DNA from: Apostichopus japonicus
Lineage: Eukaryota > Echinodermata > Holothuroidea > Aspidochirotida > Stichopodidae
NCBI RefSeq assembly: GCF_037975245.1
Contig: NC_092562.1
Coordinates: 8,473,001 to 8,537,000 of the forward strand
DNA length: 64,000 nucleotides
Direction: 5' to 3'
Under the pieces are notes generated by a model that worked only from the letters and a program-made list of their open reading frames with translations, was not told where the DNA came from and did no database searches. Of this stretch, positions 56,660 to 64,000 are shown piece by piece. Both the position numbers and the translations under genes were made by a program. Each line of letters starts with the position of its first letter. Positions within the stretch are counted from its first letter, which is position 1.

Positions 56660-58976
56660 GTAGGTTACATGATCTGAATTGTCAGGACCTAAGGAGCTTC
56701 ATGTTGTAATCTTGCTGCAAAAATTGATTTTCTTAATATTATCAATATATTAATTGTTCTAGGTGCTCTATTTTCCTTCATTGGTATATTTTAGAGAAGG
56801 ATGGCAAATTATGATTGAGTGAATTATAGTGAATTAACTAGACTCCACACCATAGCCCTATCTATACATTATGGTGTTGGTGGATTATAAGGAGATGTTG
56901 CTTATTTATAACCAATCCAGCAGCACCAAACAAGATGAGAAGAAACCAGTGGTCCTGTTGTTGTGTTCACAACTTTAAAAGCTGGCTGCAAGAGTAGTTG
57001 CAGATCAACGTGAATGACCAAAGAAATTGAATGAAAAGAAAGTGCAGAAATCTCCAAATAGTTTATAAAGCATTTGGTCTTTGGTAGGCTTTTTGCACTA
57101 ACTGTGCCCCCAGCAGTTTTCTTTAGACATAAAAGGAGCATTGCTTTGAGAGAACTTTTAGGTTGTATTGTTGTTAATCCTGGCATTGGTTCCTTTCTTT
57201 GGGTTTTCAGGTGGCCTCAAGGGTGTTATTTTATCTTCTTTTAGAGTTGTTTGTATTAACTCTAATGTGCCTTTGTAGCACAAGTTGTGCTTAGGCATGA
57301 GATTTTGTAGATTATCCAAGTCCTTTACTCATCACAGCTTTGGCTGGCTATCTAAACATCTTTAGCTTTAAGTCTGTTAAGGTTACCTCCATAATGATGT
57401 GATATAAATGGAGTTAAAATGACACATATCAGGTGCCTAACAGTTGAGCAATTTTCTTAGAGAATGTTGGGAGAGGAATATTAGGGGGCTGGGGTGGATG
57501 TTTCATAGGTCATAGCTGGGGTGTGACAAGGAATCAGAATAGTGACTCATTCTTTCCAGTTTACATTCATGAAGACATAATTCTTCTTTAACATGAATCA
57601 GCCTTGCCTCTGATTGAACCATGGATATTTATGAACTAGAGTGAACCATGGATATTTATAATTAAGTAGATTGAACCATGGATATTTATTGTTAACTTGA
57701 TTGAACCATAGATATTTATTGTTATCTAGATTGAACCATGGATATTTATTATTAAATAGATAGAACCATGGATATTTATGAACTAGATTGAACCATGGAT
57801 ATTTATAATTAAGTAGATTGAACCATGGATATTTATTGTTAACTTGATTGAACCATAGATATTTATTGTAATCTAGATTGAACCATGGATATTCATTATT
57901 AACTAGATTGAACCATGGATATTTATCATTAACTAGATTGAACCATGGATGTTTATAAGTAACTAGCTTGAACCATGGATATTTAATATTAACTAGATTG
58001 AACCATATTCATTATTAACTAGATTGAACCATGGATATTTATTATTAACTAGTCATTGAACCATGGATATTTATTATTAACTAGAGTGAACCATGGATGT
58101 TTATAAGTAACTAGCTTGAACCATGGATATTTAATATTAACTAAATTGAACCATGGATATTTATGAACTAGATTGAACTATGGATATTCATTATTAACTA
58201 GATTGAACCATGGATATTTATTATTAACTAGATTGAACCATGGATGTTTATAAGTAACTAGTTTGAACCATGGATATTTATTATTAACTAGATTGAACCA
58301 TGGCGATTGAACAATGGATAATTGTAATCAACTAGGTTGAACCATGGATATTTATTAATAACTCGATTGAACCATGCATATTTATTGTTAACTCGATTGA
58401 ACCATGGATATTTATTGTTCCTAGAATGAACCATGGATATTTATTATTAACTAGATTGAACCATGGATGTTTATAATTAACTAGCTTGAACCATGGATAT
58501 TTATTAGTAACTGGATTGAACAATGGATATTTATAATTAACTTGATTGAACCATGGATATTCATTTTTAACTAGATTGAACAATGGATATTTATTATAAA
58601 CTAGATTGAAGCATGGTTATTTATAAATAACTAGATTGAACCATGGATATTTATTTTTAACTCGATTGAACCATGGATATTAGTTGTTAACTAGATTGAA
58701 CCATAGATATTTATGAACTAGATTGAACCATGGATATTTATTATTAACTAGAATATTATTTGCTTTGGTGAATATCAAAGTTCATAAATTAATAAATAAT
58801 TTTCATATATGTCAGAATCTCTTAAAAACCTCTTACTTCAGAAGAGGTTCAAGGTGATTAGGAATCATGATATGTTTAAAAGGATACATAGTTAACCAAT
58901 CACAGCTTGGGGTTTACCTTGTGGGGTGATTTGCATGTATCCTTTAGGTGAGACAAAACCTTCAAAGGAGTCACTA
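56660..58976 (+). other. start of Tiki intron 5, no further exon seen
   Basis: Begins with the phase-2 donor GTAGGT. Apart from the 30-bp minisatellite (57,612-58,752) nothing is recognisable. A minus-strand open frame at 56,902-57,186 has no known motif. If Tiki continues on this strand, the PIN/CXC transposon at 58,977-63,032 also sits in this intron. Confidence 0.5.
57612..58752 (+). repeat. 30-bp CCATGG minisatellite
   Basis: About 38 units of GATTGAACCATGGATATTTA then TTATTAACTA, with shortened 26-bp units (TTTATGAACTA). Each contains the palindrome CCATGG. Open frames across it are artefacts. Confidence 0.95.
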
Positions 58977-59314
58977 TAGTCCAGTCAAATTATAAAATAC
59001 CTAGAACAAATTGCTTCAGAAGGTTTTTTTGCTTTGACTGGTTCATTGGACCCAACTGAACATCATATCGAAAGTTATCTCAAAGTTACCCACCCTAAGG
59101 GCCCTAATTTGCATAAATTCAAGATGGCCGCCATGTCAGAATTCAGTGTACAGCAAACTTTTTTCTGGGTGGTTTTAGGGCCCATAAATGTATTGCCAAC
59201 AGATAGGAATGTAATATCAATCTGTCAAATAAGGCGAAGTCCGTCATGATATGACGTCACTATGACGTAGTATTACGTCATGTCATGACGTAGTCCCTGA
59301 TTTTTACTGAAAAT
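58977..59314 (+). repeat. left terminal inverted repeat of PIN/CXC transposon
   Basis: Pairs with 62,685-63,032. Shared blocks in order: CTAGAACAAATTGCTTCAGA, TTATCTCAAAGTTACCCACC, AAGGGCCCTAATTTGCATAA, GATGGCCGCCATGTCAGAA, GGGCCCATAAATGTATTGCC and a cluster of TGACGT/ACGTCA motifs before TTTTTACTGAAAAT. The outer 60 bp and the TTCATTGGACCC segment differ more. Confidence 0.93.
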
Positions 59315-59451
59315 AGACATTTTGTACCTTGTTATTGTAATTCCCTGTATAATTTGGTTTTGATTGCTGTTTCTTTAGCCCTAGAACACTCTTCGGGACC
59401 AAATACTTAGTCCAATAAACCAGCTGCACTACTTGGCTCAGCCACCGTGAG

Positions 59452-62400
59452 TTACATGTCCGTGTCCTCCTCAGTCACGTCAATAGCTGTGCTATTGGAA
59501 CAGGCATCACCACGACATTCACCACAGGCATTTGTACATTTCAGGCCTTGCTTTCTGCAGCTGCATCTGTTTGTGGAGCAGTCCCCTTTACACTGGCACC
59601 TTATCAACTTGAGAATATTGTCAGGGGCAGGCTGGCGGTCCATTGTTCTAGGCATAAGTTTGCCCTGCAGATCCTGCCATCCCCAATCTACTGCCCTCAA
59701 TGCACAGTCCTCATCCTTTGACATCCAACATTTAGCTTGGTAAAAGGCTCGATATATGTGGTGCATTCCGGCATCCAGTGTGGGTGGAAGATTTTGTATC
59801 TCTACGCTGGAAGCACACCTCACTACTTTGTCCTTGAACTTCCTTATCCTCAGTGAATCTAAGGACTCTGTGTTCTTGCCTCCGTATAATTCTACTAGGA
59901 CCTTCTCCCCCGAGGTTTTCATCTCCTCACGAGTGGAACAATACAACACTTGCTCCAGCTGCTTTGCAAACGAAGTGTTTGACATCGCCTTTTTGAGAGG
60001 TAGTCCCTTACCAATCCCGTACAATCTCGAAGTTGTGTATGGCATGGATGATGGGTAACAGGTAGCACAGCTTTTCACCCAGAGAAGTCTGCAAAGCATT
60101 GATCTGCCACTCTCTAATTTTGGTGTTTTTATCTGGTTTCACTGCTTTGTCCGATCGAAATGTCAAATCATCCATGTCCTCTTCAGCATGGTGACAAAGT
60201 AACATCAGAAGGTCGGTGTCTTCTCCGATAATATGTGTAGCACCAATTTTTGCGCACTTCACCCCAGTCAACGCAATCAAAAGATCAGCGTCACCTTTGG
60301 AGTGCAATGTTTTGATACCCTGGGTTTGGAGTTTTTCAGACAGGAAATTGATGAATTTCTGCTTATTTTCGACGTTTGCCAAAAAGTGTTCCTTTTTCGA
60401 CTTTAGCACCATGCTGCCAGTGAAGAACACCTGTGGACCAACTGCACCCTTTGATCGCCTGAGATGAGTCAAATATTATGTGGAGCTGTCCGTTTCATAT
60501 CCATCAAAAACGACAATTGGAAACGTGTTCACATACTTGACGTACGTAGAAGCTATGGAGTCAAACGTTTCACCCCTTTTCCAGGGAAATCTATGTAAAA
60601 GAGAACCTCCATCGAGGACATTGTACACTGGTTTGCTGTCACGCGTCTGCTGGACTTCATTTGATGAAGTGGACGGTAGCGCATCAGCCAGTTGTGGCTT
60701 GTTTGCTTGGCGGAGAAGACCGTGTTTATCAAACAATGCTGTCGGTTGCGCAGAAGGTTCATATTTCAATAGATCGTCCAAGCTATAGTCACTGTTGTTA
60801 GCTAGAATTAGCAGCCTCTGAAAGAGAAGCTGAGGATCAATTTTCAGTTTTTCGCCATCCACAACCAGCTGTTTCAGTCCCATTCTTTCTATTTGTTCCT
60901 TCCTTCTGAAGACAAAGTCAAATGCGTTTTGTCCCATCATTTTGTCCAAGATAGCTTCTCCGAATGCTTTCAGAATGATTGTTCTAGATATCCACCAGAG
61001 AGGCTGGTCGAATGTTACCACTGGAACTGTGCCTTGGCGATTGCTTTCAGTCGCAACGAAGTGAGGTGTAGAATAAATGCATGTCATTTCATTTGGGTCA
61101 AGATCCAACATAGGAAGAAAGTGAACACTAGACTTTCCTGGATGGTCACCCTTGCGCAATGCCTGCATCATTCCACTCCAGCCTGGAGAACGTGGTCGAA
61201 GGAACCATGATACTTTCCACAAAGTGTCCAGTTTTCCATGCTGTTCATTGGCTATTTCAACCAGGGGCAATTTCCTGAATACCAATGGAAGGCTCTTCCC
61301 TTTAAGGTATCTATAGTAGCGAATTGCAATGTTGTTATCCTCCAGTCCACCTGCAGTTAAGAGGTTGGTTAGTCGCGGAATAGCAACTTTTTTTTTGGTA
61401 TACCTGGGTTCATTGTCATTATGATGCCCATTGCATGGACTGTACCGCGTCCATCTAAAGTCCTCAGATTATGGTCGACATTGTCGGCTATGTACCGACC
61501 AAAGTGTCCAGCTACCGGAATACCTGTGCCCTTGAAACAAGCCGCACTTGATTCAAAGTTCAGTACCTCTGAATAGGACTCGCATAGCCCATGATTATTC
61601 AAACTATCAATTAAGAACCGCGATCCGTACTGGTGGTGCATATGAACACCAAGACCTAAGGGAATAGGAGCCAGAGCAATCCTTGGTCTGGACATTTGAA
61701 CAATGCATTGTCCAAGGGTAGCAACTTTGAGATCCTTAGTCTTTCCTGTTAGAACACGGTCCAGAAATGTGCGCAACAAACCTGGGACATAATCCAGGTT
61801 ATCTTCAAGTGAGCTTAACTTGTTACTATCGGGATAAGTCTCCTTTGAAGTTTGGATGCACTTGATTTCATTGCGAACGAGATCTGCTGCAGCATTTACA
61901 AATTGCTGTTTTAGTTGATTTTCATCTGTCGACGGGGTATCATGAAATGTCTGCAGTATTTTGGCAGCTTTTGTTCGGAATGTGACCACATCTGGGCGCC
62001 CGTTTATATTGGTTATTACAACAGATTCACCTAAGTGCTGCTCAAGTTTCTGACGCATATAGTTTGGGCTATATGCATCTGGGGTAATCTGGGACATTTT
62101 TCTCACAAGGTCTGTAACGGTAGTTTGCTCATCATCATCTTGTGTAAGGTCATCAACCACTTTGAAGAAGGGTTCTTCCCGTGCCACATCGGACCTCCGG
62201 CCTGGTTTTGATACACTGCGTTCCCTTCCATCACTTTGTTGGTACCGCAGAGGAATAGATAGGTTTTTAGAGCGAAAATTAACACTGCAGACATGATGAT
62301 AGAGAGCGTCCGCAGCCGGTAAGTCTATTGCGTTACTTATTCATGCCTTACATCTTCAGCCCAGCTATCATCATCACCCCGCCCATCACATGCCTGAATG

Positions 62401-62555
62401 ATAGATTTCTGAAAGTCGTATGTCTTTACTAGAAAATAGTCTCGGTTCTTTCTTTCTGTTGTAAGAATCTTTGTACCACAAAGGAAGCAGTGGTCTTTAA
62501 ATGAAAATTCTGGCGTTCGAGCGCATACAAGGTTAGTCCTCTGTGGATGTGTCAA
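59452..62555 (-). pseudogene. zinc-finger / PIN(XPG)-like nuclease / CXC protein, broken
   Basis: About 1,030 codons in five collinear pieces read down from 62,555. N-terminus: FKDHCFLCG and, after a -1 shift near 62,340, LPAADALYHHVC (a C..C..YHxxC zinc module). Middle: GLGVHMHHQYGSRFLIDSLN and VVTFDQPLWW. PIN/XPG-like part: VLDGGSLLHRF, VVFDGYE, SKGDADLLIALTG and GEDTDLLMLLCHHA, with acidic residues in the usual places. Then TTSRLYGIGKG and a C-terminal Tesmin/TSO1-like CXC domain (IRCQCKGDCSTNRCSCRKQG..) before the TAA at 59,452. Breaks: the -1 shift near 62,340, a lost base in an A9 run (61,388-61,396), TAA at 60,476-60,478, and about 5 bp lost near 60,036-60,042. There is no ATG: a TAA lies directly upstream of the N-terminal block. 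Function is inferred from domains only. Confidence 0.88.
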
Positions 62556-62684
62556 TTACTAGCGTAATACTGAAGAAGAATTTGTGTGACTGAATTTCCC
62601 GAAAGTTTGCCTGCTGGTTTGTTAGAAATGATCTCCCTTACCAGGTCCGTTACGGGAACTTGGATAATACCTACCCCACAAGGA

Positions 62685-63032
62685 ATTTTCAGTAAAAATC
62701 AAGGACTACGTCATGACATGACGTAATATTACGTCATAGTGACGTCATATCATGACGGAATTAGCCTTATTTAATAGATTGATATCACATTCCTATCTGT
62801 TGGCAATACATTTATGGGCCCTAAAACCCCCCAGAAAAAAGTTTGCTGTACATTGGGTTCTGACATGGCGGCCATCTTGAATTTATGCAAATTAGGGCCC
62901 TTAGGGTGGGTAACTTTGAGATAACTTTTGATATGATGTAGAGGGGACTCTAGGGAACTATTTAAAACAATAAAACCTTCTGAAGCAATTTGTTCTAGGT
63001 TCGGCCATATTCAGCATAGTTTGACTGGACTA
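62685..63032 (-). repeat. right terminal inverted repeat of PIN/CXC transposon
   Basis: Inverted partner of 58,977-59,314. It starts inside with ATTTTCAGTAAAAATCAAGG, passes through TGACGTCATATCATGACGGA, and ends AGTTTGACTGGACTA. It shows scattered substitutions and a few small length differences against the left repeat. Confidence 0.93.
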
Positions 63033-63035
63033 CTA

Positions 63036-64000
63036 GCCCACCAATCATTTAATCTGATAGACTTGCTAATAAGTTCAACTGTTAAATCTGTTTGGAATAT
63101 GTGCCACAATATCGATGACAAGTAGGTTGGAATTGAGCAGCTAAAAATAACGCCATGGTCATGTTAGTAATTTTTTGATTTCTTGGCAATTACAAGTAGA
63201 ATCTACAGGATATATGCAGTGATGGTGTGTGTATGTGTGTTCATGTTCATCTGTGAATGTGATAACTTGGCATTTAAGTGTTATAACTCCAAGACAACCT
63301 GTTGTTTGACCTGCATTCATGGTATATAGAGATCACTGTAGAACCCTACAGTTTTTTTTGTGGCAACCAAAACCTGAAAATATGCTAAACAGGATGAGGA
63401 CACAAGTAAATGTAGTTAGTGTTTAGTGTTACATGCAGTGTTCATATGTGCTACATGGTAAGGAATCAGTGTTTAGGCTCTTGACTTTCTGGTTATTCAC
63501 TTTCTTTATTAAAAGTAAAGCTTGGATCATGAACCATGTGCATGGTTGCTGAGCTACCTAGCTTAGTGATTAACAATTCTGTTGCTTTCTGTGGAGGTCT
63601 TAAGGTCATTTGAGGCAAGAGAGTTCAAAGTTTGAACACCTTGAAAACATGATAACTTCAAAGCTCAGAAGAACATCATCATGATAAAGTTCTTGTAAAA
63701 TTCCTTTGTGTAGAGTCTGTGTTCATGTACGCACTTATAAATTGTTTGCTACTTTGTTTTCTTTGATAAAAGTGAATTTCTATTTGTCAGTTTACTCAAC
63801 AAAGGTTTTAAGTAGCCTTATATCAGCATTGATACTGCTGTTTTCTTTTCTTACCAAGAAAACAAATGAATTCTTCCCCCTTCAGATAATTGTGGGGCCC
63901 TGAGTTTAAACCTCCCACTTTATAAGCTAATTAAATGGGATTTCACAACTGTTCTACAACAGATGAGTGACTTACAAATCCTTCATCTCTCTAACGTGCA
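63036..64000. other. gene-free end of window
   Basis: About 63,215-63,690 is an AGGTCA-type repeat block (GTGTGTATGTGTGTTC head, GATAACTTGGCATT, AGGTCTTAAGGTCATTTGAG, CACCTTGAAAACATGATAAC). No Tiki C-terminal exon was seen. A 65-codon plus frame at 63,706-63,903 has no recognisable motif. Confidence 0.5.

Larger units (their letters stand above)
58977..63032 (-). mobile_element. 4.06-kb DNA transposon with PIN-like nuclease/CXC gene
   Basis: Long imperfect inverted repeats (58,977-59,314 and 62,685-63,032) start TAGTCCAGTCAAA and end TTTGACTGGACTA. The flanking triplet CTA (58,974-58,976 and 63,033-63,035) is a plausible 3-bp target duplication. One broken gene fills the space between on the minus strand. 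It belongs to an orphan family that I recall in many copies in cnidarian and other invertebrate genomes. No DDE/DDD transposase is recognisable. Internal frameshifts make this copy non-autonomous, but the two repeats are still very similar, which suggests a fairly recent insertion. Confidence 0.88.

Noticed and set aside
58332-58583. Minus-strand 83-codon repetitive frame
   Set aside because: Lies in the 30-bp CCATGG minisatellite.
60480-61210. Plus-strand open frames opposite the PIN/CXC gene
   Set aside because: Shadows of the minus-strand coding sequence, which carries the recognisable domains.

Overview
This is AT-rich animal nuclear DNA: genes are split by multi-kilobase introns with GT/AG splice sites, and the space between exons is packed with interspersed and tandem repeats. 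The mix (a Tiki-family Wnt protease gene, hAT and TTAA-type DNA transposons, a decayed jockey/CR1-like LINE, repeats dense in AGGTCA motifs) fits a marine invertebrate deuterostome, most likely an echinoderm. That assignment is inference. Nothing looks prokaryotic, and no rRNA, tRNA or CRISPR locus could be supported.

Layout. 1-17.6 kb: no confident exon, but a 0.85-kb minisatellite, an internally deleted hAT element keeping the end of its transposase, two different TTAA-flanked MITEs plus a foldback TTAA MITE, and a 355-bp duplication. 17.70-17.80 kb: terminal exon of an RGG-box protein gene (+), with a 44-bp minisatellite in the intron before it and a 50-bp minisatellite in the presumed 3' UTR. 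21.1-22.8 kb: decayed LINE reverse transcriptase (-) split by a later DNA transposon. 25.7-32.4 kb: repeats, no gene seen. 33.4-56.7 kb and beyond: the Tiki (TRABD2-type) metalloprotease gene (+). Five coding exons were placed, including the signal-peptide exon; the C-terminal exon(s) were not found. Its introns hold further MITEs, minisatellites and two unassigned exon-like segments. 59.0-63.0 kb: a 4.06-kb transposon with about 340-bp terminal inverted repeats, carrying a broken gene for a zinc-finger / PIN(XPG)-like nuclease / CXC protein.

Main discovery candidate. Six tiny palindromes of 25-30 bp (CA-K-GGAG ... CTCC-M-TG) sit between direct repeats of exactly 7 bp of the form nTnnnAn. Two of the six are nearly the same 25-mer at unrelated loci. 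Two lie inside MITE copies whose sister copies in this window lack them, so the unoccupied sites can be read directly. They behave like an ultra-short mobile element. The second candidate is the 4-kb PIN/CXC transposon, in which I recognise no DDE transposase.
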